Shown here piece by piece: positions 35,077 through 47,500 of a stretch of DNA of 64,000 bases (position 1 is the stretch's first letter; every line of letters starts with the position of its first letter). The notes beneath the pieces were generated by a model. It ran no database searches. It was given only the letters and a program-made list of their open reading frames with translations, and had not been told where the DNA came from. The stretch is from Pomacea canaliculata (taxonomy: Eukaryota > Mollusca > Gastropoda > Architaenioglossa > Ampullariidae). The stretch lies in assembly GCF_003073045.1 (NCBI RefSeq), contig NC_037600.1:15826352-15890351 (forward strand). Reading direction: 5' to 3'. A program made the translations under genes and the position numbers.

Positions 35077-36569
35077 TGTTGACTTTTACAGGCAAATCAT
35101 TTTCCTTATTAGTGTGAAAGAACACGTAATTGTCTGACCCCGCAAGTGTGTCCGAAAGGGAGTGAGCGAGAGTCACTACACGGTGTCGTGACACAAACCC
35201 AACCTTCGTGATCTTTTATTCCTGAGTGAGTCAGGAGTGCATGCCGCCACACCCTCTTACACAATTTTTACAGATCAAAGGACCTTTTAACACTCTCACT
35301 GGTCGACCTTTCTTTCGGTCTATTAAGCACCAACACGACATTCACCTTCGCAGGTCTCGTGTTCTCTTAACCCCCTTACTCCCCCGTGCACTATTAGCGA
35401 TTTTAGTAAATGGATCAGCCACACCACCCAGTTCATTCCTTGTAAGGATGTACAACAAAAATATCATTTCTGAAGAAATGTTATTTACCCTCAGACAGAA
35501 GACACCCTCCCCAGAGCAACCTATCTAACGACATGAGTCTAGCTCCTCCAATGCCACCATTAAACCAGCCTATAAAACGTCCGCAGAACGTGATACCCGT
35601 GAAATCCCTTTGACCTCTGTCCAATTTCACTTTAACTTTTTTAATTAGTTAATTAAATTGATCGATTGTTGCAGTGTTCCTAAGTTTTACTGACCCCAGG
35701 GAACTGGGTCTGTGGGTGACAGGGTATAACTCCTGCTACCCACGTCAACATAACCCTGCAGGGGAACAAGATGACAATAATCATATAGTCTCTCTAGTTC
35801 CAATACACAGCTCACGAGTCCCCTTCCCTGCTCTTCCCCGAACAACGGACTTAACAACCTGTCATTTAACGTACAACAAAAAAGATTTCTATAACAGATA
35901 AACATGTAAATACATACAATAAAATGACTCCTCTTAAGCAGGTGTTCTCAAAGTGTTGTCCGCGGACCACTTGTTGGCCACACTCATGTCAGATGATCCA
36001 CGTCTGATAGTCATATGTCAGCAAAGTGATGTTTAAATCGTCAGATACACTAATTAGTCCAGTCTTGTTTTTATACGAGTTTTAATTTTATCAATGCCCA
36101 ACTGCTTTTTCGCATAAGAAATAGAAAGTAGCTCTCAAGCAACTTCTACCCTATCGAAACTCTGAAAAAATATAAAACTGGCGAAGTGAATCATTTTATT
36201 TAGTGCTTCAGTTGCAAGTGGTGAATCATTTCATTTAGTCTTTTTTTAGATATCGTGTGATATATTATTGTTTTTTCGTTGTAAACGTAAGTAAACTAAA
36301 AATCTTGTCTTCATACTACTGGCCTCTTCACCCGACCTTCACGCTTCACTCCCCCAACACACACCCGCGCACCTGTCGCTAGTCGACCCACTCTCGCTCC
36401 CCTCCGGTCACGGCGCTGTCACCCGGCAAGTACTGACCCCCCATCGCCAGCCTCTACCCTCCCTGTGTGCGCGTGTGTGCGTGCCATCTTCCATCCTACT
36501 TATATGCGATGTCCCATACTACCATTGATATAACGTAATAAAATATTTTTTAATTGTTATGGTAGGCCT

Positions 36570-36706
36570 ACCTAGAAGATGCGGATCCGTCCTGACTGTA
36601 GCTAGTAGACCCCGTGTAGACTGACCTTTTGGGGTAAATGTGTGTCATAACTACGAGGCGGGGGGATATATGCCATGGTGCATTTGCACTGAACGGAGCA
36701 CTCCGG
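36570..36706 (+). repeat. Array-specific upstream block, copy 6
   Basis: Same block as at 1072-1228, ending slightly earlier; about 0.6-0.75 kb before exon 1 of copy 6. Confidence 0.6.
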
Positions 36707-36752
36707 TAGAAAAAAGTTGGCAGATGGCAAGCGATATTTTTGAGAATGTGGG

Positions 36753-36825
36753 TTAAGCTTCTAATGTCGGCCATGACGATTTGAGTGTAACGGCGACTTA
36801 CAAAGGTTCGTCTAGTATAATTTTT
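36753..36825 (+). promoter_or_regulatory. Candidate promoter of SABATH copy 6
   Basis: AAGCTTCTAATGTCGGCCATG, GTGTAACGGCG and TAGTATAAT (36815-36820). The GGCGGCC core is mutated to GTCGGCC and the TATA element to TATAAT, so it may be weaker than in copies 1 and 5. Confidence 0.3.
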
Positions 36826-37149
36826 TTTCTTTTGGGGCGAGGGGGCTGAGGATTTGTGTTTCGTTCTGAAATTGTCTTTTTCTGTGTAAACGTCGGTTCA
36901 CTTTGAAGCATTACACTCTGATGAAGCATTTTATAGGGTGATGGACAAGAGAAGGAAATTGAGAAGCTACTAAAAACATTTGAATTTTTAAAACTGGTAA
37001 AGAAGAAGACATGGAAATTATCAATTATCAAATTCATTGCAGAAACCATACATCCCTTGTCGACAGAAACTATTGCCGCCACCTTTCTCAACCATCCGTG
37101 ACACGTTGAGACCACATGTAGCATCTTCGAACCCCAGCTGCTTGCATGG

Positions 37150-37325
37150 AGAAGCGAGACGAAGACTGCGCTCGGAAAATACCGGACAGGCCCGAAGCTC
37201 GTTCCTTCTGTAAAGTTTTCTCGCACGAGGCAGTCAGGGTCTTCACACCCAGAGGACTCCACCCTGCGTTCAGACTGCAAAAGACAGTGGGTGCAACAAG
37301 TGCGATATTCCCTACCTGATCTACG
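37150..37325 (+). other. Putative non-coding exon 1 of SABATH copy 6
   Basis: Contains CACACCCAGAGGACTCCACC, AAAGACAGTGGGTGC and CCTGATCTACG, ending at TACG|GTGAGT. Partner acceptor TTGCAG|ACGGCAGACGAG at 38024. The 5' limit is approximate. Confidence 0.6.
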
Positions 37326-38117
37326 GTGAGTGGTCTATTAAAACAATTCTTCAAGTTCTCTTTTCGGAGAAGAATAGATGCTTCGTTAACGACCGATCAG
37401 TCAGTCAATGAAATTTTGCATCCGGTTGTCAATATTGATGAGTTCAAGGTATCGTCTTGAGTTTGCAGCAACATACACAAAGAGTTGCTTTGACCAACCA
37501 TGTGACTGGGATTATTCGTGACCCCATGTACCGTTGTCACCTTTGTTATCATATCGTTCGTCAGGGAGCCGCTCAATGTGAACAAAGGTCAGCTCGTGGC
37601 TTTCCATGGGCAGTGAGCTGAGTGGTCTTTTTGTCAAATCATTCCCTTTCGTAATCCTTTTCCATATACTTATAAATCACGTGCCCCAAGATACGCGGCA
37701 GGACAACCTGAGGGAGTAGAGCAAAGAATACCAGCTGCACAGGACACAAACACTTGTAATTAGCGGCTGCAGAGTCACACCAACCTCTTTTTCACGCGTC
37801 TCATAATACTCCCCCTCCATGCATTGTAAACCCCTCTCCAACAATTACTCACGTGCTTATTCCTCCACTACGTGAAAAAAAACTGCTTGTAAAAGCAACA
37901 TTACCATCAAAAATAGTAACAGGGATGAATCAGCACAGCTTGTTTACATGTACAGCGCAATACGTAGTAGCATAATATCATTCGCAAGTTTTTACTTGAG
38001 CAGCTTTTGCTTTCCTGTTGCAGACGGCAGACGAGTTTCACAAGCTCCTTGAACATTCCCTGTGGAGTGGTTCAGTGCAGTATGTGGCTCTGTTCACACC
38101 TGAAGGGCGCTGGTAAG

Positions 38118-40090
38118 ATGCTGAAGACTGTGCTCCCCCGTCTTGTGACCACGACTGCCGCTTGTCGCCCGCCATCTCTACATCTGACGTCACTGTCATC
38201 TCTACCGTCAGGGAAGAGGGCCTCAGATGGCGCTGCTACGTCAACGATGCGAAGAGAGATGTCTGGAGATGTAGCAGGTGCCGAGACACCTTCCTTTCAA
38301 TACTTCTGGCAGCCTGGTTCTGGCTTCTACGGCGAAAATCTCGGAAGACAGACACAACCTGCCGTTGACATTTGTGAAGAAATTGTTTTATCTTATATCG
38401 GTACGTGAGTGATTTTATCTAAATATTTTTAATATCGGTAGACGGATTTTTAAAAAGTGACTATGGGACATGCCGCCAATTTATACACATTATTTCTTAC
38501 AATGTCTGCAGCATAGTGCCGTGTGTGTGTGTGTGTGTGTATAGAGCACCAGCGTTGTTCACGAAAGATTATAAAGCACATCTTTGAACTAAAATACCCA
38601 AGCAGCACAAAAAGATTGGGGACACATGTGACCTATGTCATGAACTTGGTGTGTCGCCTGTAGAATTTATTCATGGAACTCAAGCCGAAGGTGAATGATT
38701 TTCATGTAGGCATGAAAGTTTCGGATCACTTTGAACTCGTTTCATTTTTTTTTTTACTTTCAGTATAGACCATCGGAGTGCAGATAGTATTTAAATTTTT
38801 TTCTTCTGCATTGTTATTTGTATTGTAACAACTTAAAACTCAGTTGGAAGCATTCAACGGGGATCTCAGTACATTCGTATGGTTGGTAAAGACAACTGAG
38901 TGGCTATCAGACGTACCTCTAGCAATTCACTTTGACCACCGGAAAGTGTGTGCTGCACATTTTCTCTTTTTAGGCTTTTAAAATACAACTTAAAACAAGG
39001 AAATATTTTTTTCAAAACACACACACACGTCCCATGTTGTCTATATATCATGTTTTATGTCTCTCTGGTTATCAAGAAACCATTTTTGTGGAATTTATTA
39101 CGTACTGAGCAGTAATTTAACGGAACATAATAGCCTGCTGTTGATTTTTCTATCTTCTAGACGCCGTGCCGGTGCCTTCACCAAAAGGTGTGTTCACCAT
39201 TGGTGACTATGGAACGTGCGATGGGTCAGTGTCTCTACGACTGATACACAAGGTCATCGGTAAGTACAAAGTAGTGCAAAGTGGAATTGTCATCATTAAT
39301 CAATGGTATTATATTTATGAAATCATGTTTTTTTTTATTCCTATATTTGTAAAAAAAAAAAACAAAAAAAAAAAAAAAAAAAAACAAAAAAAAAAAAACA
39401 GAATGAGAATAATAATGAAGCAGGACTGGTGAAGAAGAACTGACAAATAAGTACTTGTCTTTGTAGTATTACTAAATAAACAGTAAAATACGGAGATTTT
39501 TATTGCTTCAGACCACCTGCGAAACAAACATGGACCCGATCTGAAGATTCAGGTGTTGTACGAAGATCACGCATCCAACGACTACAACAGTCTCTTCAAA
39601 ACTATTTACGGTAATTGTATTCATAGGGAGCGCACTAAGTCCCTCGTAGCTTTTCTTTTATCTAACATACTTAAATATTTCTACAAATTTAACAGATGAA
39701 TTCCCTTTTATCTAAATTCTCAATTTTTCTACCAATTTAACAGACGATATTATTTTGTTTCTCCGGTAGGTCAAACCTCGTACATGACCAAGTTCACCAA
39801 CGTGTTCCCCCTGGTATGTGGCACTAATTTCTACAAGCAGTGTGTACCTGACAACACCTGTGACATCATCATGTCCTCATTCGCCACGATTTATTTGAGT
39901 AACGAGAGGTGGGTCGGACACAGAAGCACTTCATTTTAAAAAGAAACGTAAAAAAGCCCAAATCATGTAATGTCTATTGCCGTGATATAGTCCTAGTTGC
40001 TGACACGGCATTAAACACAAATAAACAAACAAACTGATGTCTAAAATATATAACCATGTTTGATCAAATACGATATTTTATTTCCTCCCT

Positions 40091-40128
<38 letters not shown>

Positions 40129-42461
40129 GTAAGTTAGTTATTACCATTATTTTGTATCGATGTTTACATGGATATCTAGTGTTCTTTATGTAATCCTCAC
40201 CTTTACTCAATAAACGTTTACTATTTTAGAAATGTTCACTGAGAGGTGTTTCTCATTATTTCTATTTGTTCCGTGTAAAGGTTCTAAAGCAAGCGGTAGA
40301 CTAAGAACCGTTGTTAAAATTAATGTATACTCGATAATGTGAATGAAATCACTAGGTTTAGTTACGTGAGATGCTCCAATACAATGTTCCCCTGGCGGTC
40401 GACATCAGAAGCGGAGCTGCGCGCTCACCGCGAGGCTGCAGCACGTGACTGGCAGACGTTCCTCCTCCACAGAGCAGCAGAACTCAAACCAGGTGAGTAG
40501 GTGGATTTTATACAGGTGTCTGAAATCATTTGGAAGATTATGTGCAGAGAGGGAGTGAAGAAAAGAAAGAAGCTGATTGTCTAGTGAGTCGTTTTATGTC
40601 TTGTTTTGTCTCGTGTACAATGGTGTCTTGTGTCTGACGTCTTGTGTCTGACGTCTTATGTGCGTCCTTTGTCCCACGTCATTTGAAGCAGAAAATGACG
40701 TCATATATAAGAGAAAAGCAGTTGCTCTCAAAATGGCCAACTAAGCGGGAAAACAACCGTGTTCGTCTGCCATCTTCTTTATAATTCTCTCAGTGACAGG
40801 CCTCTCAACTTGTGCCTCTTCGATTTATCCATAAATCTCTTCATCGTCATCCTCGTCGTTATCTGCGGGGGCTCGTCGAGCGTTCTGTTTTTGTGTGTGT
40901 GTAATACGTTGTGCCTACGGAAGGTAAGTGTACGCTCGTCAATTACATCGATGCTATTGTGAAAGGATGAGAATGATGAGGAGTAGGAGAATGAATCGAT
41001 GATGAGGATTGGTGATGATGAGGGGTGGATGGATGATGGTGGATGATGAGGACGGATGTGCCACTGTATGGTGAATATGACTCAAAATGACACATTGACA
41101 GGAAGGGTAACGTTCAGTATGGGTGTGATAAACTGTGTAGACGCTAATAACTGTGTCCATTCGATTGTGTCCATAACATTGTGACTAACGACAGGACAAT
41201 AATGTTAAAACAGGTGAGTAGGATCGCGATTATGAAACATGCGTTACATCATCAACATAATCAAATAAACTCAACAATAATTCGAAGAAGCTATATATTT
41301 TATATTGTGTTCTCCAGGTGGACTTCTTTTCGATGTTCAGGCTGCTAGACTCCTGGGGAGCAACCGTCCACAGACTCGAAATTTGGCCTACCCTCTCGCT
41401 GAAGAGGGAGAAGAATGCGTCCAAGATATTTGGACTTGTTTTGATTTGAGTTGGAAGGAATTATACGTGGAAGGATTAATTACAAAAGTGAATAAAATAT
41501 AGAATATTACAATTATTCTTATTTTTACATTTGTGCCATGTAACAGTAACTGAAAGTTTAGATACTGCATCGAACACAATTAGATTAACTTGAACCAATC
41601 TATTTCTGTTATTAGTCTGGTCATCAGTCGTATCTGAAACTGGCTTCGCTAAGCGATGTTCCAAACCAAATCCATATATGCTTACAAGAAACATTTAGAC
41701 AAGAAAATTGCAGGTTTTCAGTTCTCTAAGGAGTTTTTTATTTGTCCAGATCAGTTCAGACTAAGAGCCCTCCTGAAGTAACTGTGTCCCCAAACACTCG
41801 ATGTCAGAGTAGAACCTAAATAGGTCCAAAGTCATTTATCAGTCATTAACCTTTATACATATGTAACCTATAATGATTGTATTGAATTGAAAGATTATCA
41901 TGGGAAAAGCTAATGAAAGAATGAAGAATAATGAAAACAAGAAACCTTTGACAACGGCAGACACGATGTTGAGTAAAGTACGACTTTAATCGAAGTAATT
42001 ACGAATCTTACGAATTCTAATAATCTCTTATTTAGGATAAAAATAAACTGAATGATGTCTTGTTATGGAAGAGCCTTTGTTTACACAATACTGAGAAGTA
42101 TTATCAATTTCTTGATACATGGTTGTATAAAGGATCAGAAACATTAAGAATTGTGAAGGAAGAGATCAAGATTGACATTGACTCTTTCAATTTATTTTTT
42201 TTTTTTTTTTTAGGAGGAGTTCCAGTCGTGCACTCTTCCGCTGACATACCGGACTTTACAGGAAGTAAAAGCTCCTTTCGAGAATGCCGCCATGTCTCCA
42301 GTCCGACAGGCTGGGCTTAACTTGTTAGAGGACCCACAAGAGTTTCTCACTCATTGCTCTGTCAAGAAACTATGGCGACAAAAGCTACAGACTGGTCAGA
42401 GTAAAAAAAATTTCCTGCTGTCTCATTTTTTACCTGACAGACATACTTCTCTGGAAAGATT

Positions 42462-42527
<66 letters not shown>

Positions 42528-42925
42528 GTTTTGTTTTGTTTTGTTTTGTTTTTTTTTGTTTTTTTTTTTTTTTTTTGAGATATTAATAAGGACTGAAACT
42601 AAGGTCAGATCATATTTTGAATAGAACAAACATTTATGTGTTGTATTGTCTGTGAATGTTTACTTATTTGTTAAGTGGTGCATATATTTCTGCAGATGGC
42701 GTTGACGACAGAGTGATGTTTGCTCAACTTCTCGCAGAGGCATTTTATCTTGTGCTGGATGCGACTTTGAGGAACACTTTGAGAAACACACGACCTGATG
42801 AGGAACACTTGCCCATAATCCAACGCCTCCAGCAGACGTTCATTCAAAGAGTTGCTGCCTTGAACCCAGAGACTTTCAAAAGTGAATATGTTGTGGTAAT
42901 TCTCGCTGCACAGAAGTCAAAATGA
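38118..42925 (+). CDS. SABATH-like methyltransferase, copy 6 (intact)
   Basis: Exons: A 38118-38400 (UTR part from 38024), B 39161-39259, C 39512-39610, D 39770-39908, E 40362-40492, F 41318-41487, G 42214-42394, H 42696-42925; 443 residues. Exon F is 12 nt shorter (YPLAEEGEE instead of YPLAENFTG.GEE), an in-frame loss in a variable loop. WTCFDLSW, CSVKKLWRQ and SEYVVVIL tie it to copy 3. Intron G-H carries a long (TTG)n and (TTTTG)n expansion. The donor after exon G is G|GTCAGA rather than GTCAGT. An ATG at 38082 in frame upstream is shared with some copies only. The usual poly(A) hexamer after the stop is altered to AGTAAA near 43021. Confidence 0.87.
39347..39400. repeat. A-rich tract in intron B-C, copy 6
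   Basis: Runs of A separated by single C; not seen at this length in the paralogous introns. Confidence 0.9.
40084..40128. repeat. (TC)n microsatellite in intron D-E, copy 6
   Basis: Short CT tract, homologous in position to those in copies 2-5 and 7. Confidence 0.88.
40640..40923 (+). promoter_or_regulatory. Conserved CRE + TATA block in intron E-F, copy 6
   Basis: TGACGTCA at 40696-40703 followed by TATATAAGAG; donor-like CGGAAG|GTAAGT at 40923. Confidence 0.4.
42462..42576. repeat. (TTG)n then (TTTTG)n tract in intron G-H, copy 6
   Basis: About 21 TTG units followed by TTTTG pentamers and a T-run. Copies 4 and 7 have only the TTTTG part at the homologous place. Confidence 0.93.
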
Positions 42926-43640
42926 CTGACAGGCAAATGTATAATACATTCTTATACTTTACTTATACTGGCTTAGTTAGGATTTTATTATTATTATTAT
43001 TTATGTTATTTTGTTTTGTTTAGTAAACAGTGGCAGACTCTTACAGGCAAATCATTTTGTTTATTTGTGTGAAAGAACACGTAATTGTCTAACCCCGCAA
43101 GTGTGTTCGAAGGAGAGTGAGCGAGAGACACTACTAGACGGTGTCGTGACACAAACCCAACGGTCGTGATCTCTTTTATTCCTGAATGAGTTAAGAGTGC
43201 ATGCCGCCACACCTTCTTACACAATTTTTACAGGCCAATACCTTTTAACATTCTCACTAGTCGACATTTCTTCTGACCTATTAAGCACCAACACGACATT
43301 CACCTTCGCAGGTCACGTGTTCTCTTAACCCCATTACTCCCCCGTGCACTATTAGCGATTTTAGTAAGTGGATCAGCGACACCACCCAGTTCGTTCCTCA
43401 TAAAGAAGTACAACAAAAATATCATTTCTGAGGGAATGTTATTTACCCTCAGACAGAAGACACATTCCCCGGAGCAACCTGTCTAACGACATGAGTCTAG
43501 CTCCTCCAATGCCACCATTAAAGACAGTACCCAGCCTATAAAACGTCCACAGAAAGTGATTGGGTTGTGGGGGACAGGGTATAACTCCTGCTACCCACGT
43601 CAACGAGATACCAGACAGTCCCGAAGCTCGTTCCTTCTCT
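42926..43640. other. Spacer between copies 6 and 7 (upstream block deleted)
   Basis: The usual spacer sequence runs to about 43558, then joins a 45-bp stretch (GTGGGGGACAGGGTATAACTC...) directly to exon 1 sequence at about 43605. The upstream block and the candidate GGCGGCC/TATA promoter seen before copies 5 and 6 are missing. No independent gene is visible. Confidence 0.6.
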
Positions 43641-43754
43641 AAAGTTTTCTCATACGAGGCCGTCAGGGTCTTCACACCCAGAGGACACATCCCTGCGTTC
43701 AGACTGCGAAAGACGGAGCGTGCGACAAGTACGATATTCCCTACCTGATCTACG
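43605..43754 (+). other. Putative non-coding exon 1 of SABATH copy 7
   Basis: CACACCCAGAGGACACATCC, AAAGACGGAGCGTGC and CCTGATCTACG with donor TACG|GTGAGT. Partner acceptor TTGCAG|ACAGGCAGACGAG at 44454. It lacks the distal promoter-like block, so expression may differ from copies 5 and 6. Confidence 0.55.
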
Positions 43755-44552
43755 GTGAGTGGTCTATTAAAAATGTTCTTCAAGTTCTCTTTCCGGAAAA
43801 GAATAGATGTTTCGTTAACGACCGATCAGTCAGTTAATGAAATTTTGAATCCTGTTGTCAATATTCATGAGTTTACAGTATAGTCTTCAGTTTGTAGCAC
43901 CATATACAAAGGTTTGTTTTGACCAACCATGTGACTGACTTTATTTGTGTCCCCGTGTACCTTTGTCACCTTTGTAATATCACTCGTCAAGGAGCTGCTC
44001 AATGTGAACAAAGGTCAGCTCGTGGCTTTCCATGGGCAGTGAGCTGAGTGGTTTTCTTTGTCAAATCAGTCCCTTTCGTAATCCTTTTCCCTTAACTTAT
44101 CAATCACGTGCCCCAAGGTACCCGGCAGGACGGCCGGCGAAAGTAAAGCAAAAGAATACCAGCTGCACAGGACACGAACACCTGTAATTAGCAGCTGCAG
44201 TGTCACACTCACCTCTTTTTCACGCATCTCATAATACTACCCCTCACTACATTGTAAACCCCTCTCCCACAAATACTCATGCACGTCTTATTCCTCCACT
44301 ACGTGAAAAAAACCCTGCTTTTAAAAGCAAAATTAACATCAAAAATAGTAATGGGGTCGAATAAGCACACCTTGTTTACTTGTAGAGCGCAATGTGTAAA
44401 CACGATGTCAGACGCAATTTTTTACATGAGCAGCTTTTGATTTCTTGTTGCAGACAGGCAGACGAGTTTCACAAGCTCGTTGAACATTCCCTGTAGAGTG
44501 AGAGGTTCAGTGCAGTATGTCGCTCTCTTCACACCTGAAGGGCGCTGGTAGG

Positions 44553-47500
44553 ATGCTGAAGACTGTGCTCCCCCGTCTTGTGACCACGACTGCCGCTTGT
44601 CGCCCGCCATCTCTACATCTGACGTCACTGTCATCTCTACCGTCAGGGAAGAGGTCGTCAGATGGCGCTGCTACGTCAACGATACGAAGAGAGATGTCTG
44701 GAGATGTGGCAGGTGCCGAGACACCTTCCTTTCAATACTTCTGGCAGCCTGGTTCTGGCTTCTATGGCGAAAATCTCGGAAGACTGACACAACCTTCGGT
44801 TGACATTTGTGAAGAAATTGTTTTATCTCATATCGGTGCGTGAGTGATGCGATTTTATTTCAGTATTTTTAATATCGGTAGACTGACATTTTTAAAAAGT
44901 GACTATAGGACATGCCACCAATTTATACACGTTATTTCTTACTACGTCAGCAGCATAGTGCCGTGTGTGTGTTTGTGCGTAGGGCACCAGCATAGTTTAA
45001 GAAAGATTATAGAAAGCACATCTTTGAATTAAAATACCCAAGCAGCACAGGAAGATTGGGGACACATGTGACCTGTGTCATGAACTTGGTGTGTCGCATG
45101 TAGAATTTATTCATGGGACACTGGCCGAAGGTGAATGATTTTTATGTAGTCATGAAAGTTTCGGATCACTTGGAACTCGTTTCATTTTTATTTTTGCCTT
45201 TCAGTACAGACCATCAGAGTGCAGATAGTATTAAAGTTTTTCTTCTGCATTGTTATTTGTATTGTAACAATTTAAAACGCAACTGGAAGCATTCAACGGG
45301 GATCTCAGTACACTCGTATGTCTCGGTAAAGGCAACTGAGTGGCTAACAGACGGATCTCTAGCAATTCACCTTGACCACCGGAAAGTGTGTGCTGCACAT
45401 TTTCGCTTTTTAAGCTTTTCAAATACAACTCTAAAACAAGGAAATAATTTATTTAAAAACAACACTCACGTCACATGTTGTCTATAAATCATGCTTCATG
45501 TCTCTGTGGTTATCAAGAAACCATTTTTTGTAGAATTTACTAGGTATTGAGAAGTAATTCAATAGCCTGCTGTTGATTTTTCTATCTTCTAGACGCAGTG
45601 CCGATGCCTTCACCAAAAGGTGTGTTCACCATTGGTGACTATGGAACGTGCGATGGGTCAGTGTCTCTACGACTGATACACAAGGTCATCGGTAAGTAAA
45701 GAAAGCGCAAAGGGGAATGAGAGCAGTAATTGTCATCATTAATCAATGGTATTATATTTATGAGAACTTGGGTTTTTTTTATTGCTATATTTGTAAAACA
45801 AACAGAATGAGACTAATAATTAAGCAGGACTAGTGACAAAGAACTGACAAATAAGTACTTGTCTTTGTAGTATTACTAAATTAACAGACTAATACGACGA
45901 TTATTTATTGCTTCAGACCACTTGCGAAACAAACATGGACCCGATCTGAAGATTCAGGTGTTGTACGAAGATCACGCCTCCAACGACTACAACAGTCTCT
46001 TCAAGACTATTTACGGTAATTGTATTTATAGGGGGAGCACTGAGTCTCTCGTCACTTTTCTATTATCTAACATACACAACTATTTCTACAATTTAACAGA
46101 CGACTTCCCTTTTATCTAACATTCTCAAATTTTTCTACCAATTTAACAGACGATATTTTGTCTCTCTGGTAGGTCAAACCTCGTACATGACCAAGTTCAC
46201 CAACGTGTTCCCCCTGGTATGTGGCACTAATTTCTACAAGCAGTGTGTACCTGACAACACCTGTGACATCATCATGTCCTCATTCGCCACGATGTATTTG
46301 AGTAACGAGAGGTGGGTCATACAGAGCAGCACTTCATTAAAAAAAACCGTGAAAAAGTCCAGATCAACCGATGTCTATTGCCGTGATATAACCCTAGTTG
46401 CTGGCACGGAATTAAACACAAATAAACAAACAAACTGATGTCTAAAATATATAACCATGTTTGATCAAATACGATATTTTATTTCCTCTCTCTCTCTCTT
46501 TCTTTCTTCCATTCTCTCTCTTTCTCTTTGTAAGTTAGTGATTACCATTATTTTGTATCGATGTTTACATGGATAGCTAGTGCTCTTTATGTAAATGTGA
46601 ATGAAATCACTGTGTTTAGTCACGTGAGATGCTCCAATACAATGTTCCCCTGGCGTTCGACGTCGGAAGAGGAGCTGCGCGCTCACCGCGAGGCGGCAGC
46701 ACGTGACTGGCGGACGTTCCTCCTCCACAGAGAAGCAGAACTCAAACCAGGTGAGTAGGTGGAAGTTAGGTGTCTGTAATCCTTCGGAATTTTATGTGCA
46801 GAGGGAGTGAAGAAAAGAAAGAAGCTAATTATCTAGTGAGTCGTTTTAGGTCTCTGTTGTCTCGTGTTCAATGGTGTCTTGTGTCTGACGTCTTGTGTGC
46901 GTCATTTGTCCCACGTCACTTGAAGCAGAAAATGACGTCATATATAAGAGAAAAGCAGTTGCTCTCAAAATGGCCAACTAAGTGGGGAAAACAACCGTCT
47001 TCGTCCGCCATCTTCTTTATAACTCTCTCAGTTGTGCCTCTTCAATTCATCCATAAATCTCTTCATCGTGATCCTCGTCGTCATCTGCGGGGGCTCGTCG
47101 AGCGTTCTGTTTGTGTTTGTGTGTAATATGTTATGCCTACGGAAGGTAAGTGTACGCTCGTCAATTACAATGATGCTATTGGGTTATGATGAGAATGATG
47201 ATGAGGAGGAGGATGGATGGATGATGAGGATTGGTGATGATGAGGGGTGGATGGATGATGGTGGATGATGATGACATATGCGCCACTGTATGATGCAATG
47301 GTGAATATGACTCAAAATGTCCTGATGACACAATGATAGGAAGGGTAACGTTCAGTATGGGTGTGATAAACTGTGTAGACGTTAATAGCCGTAACTGTGT
47401 CCATAACATTGTGACTAACGAGAGGACAATAATGTTAGAATAGGTGAGTAGGATGGCGATTATGAAACATGCGTTCCATCATCAACATAATAAAATAAAC

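Noticed and set aside
45113-45487. 124-codon open frame in intron A-B of copy 7
   Set aside because: Homologous sequence in copies 4 and 6 has stops and indels; no domain is recognisable.
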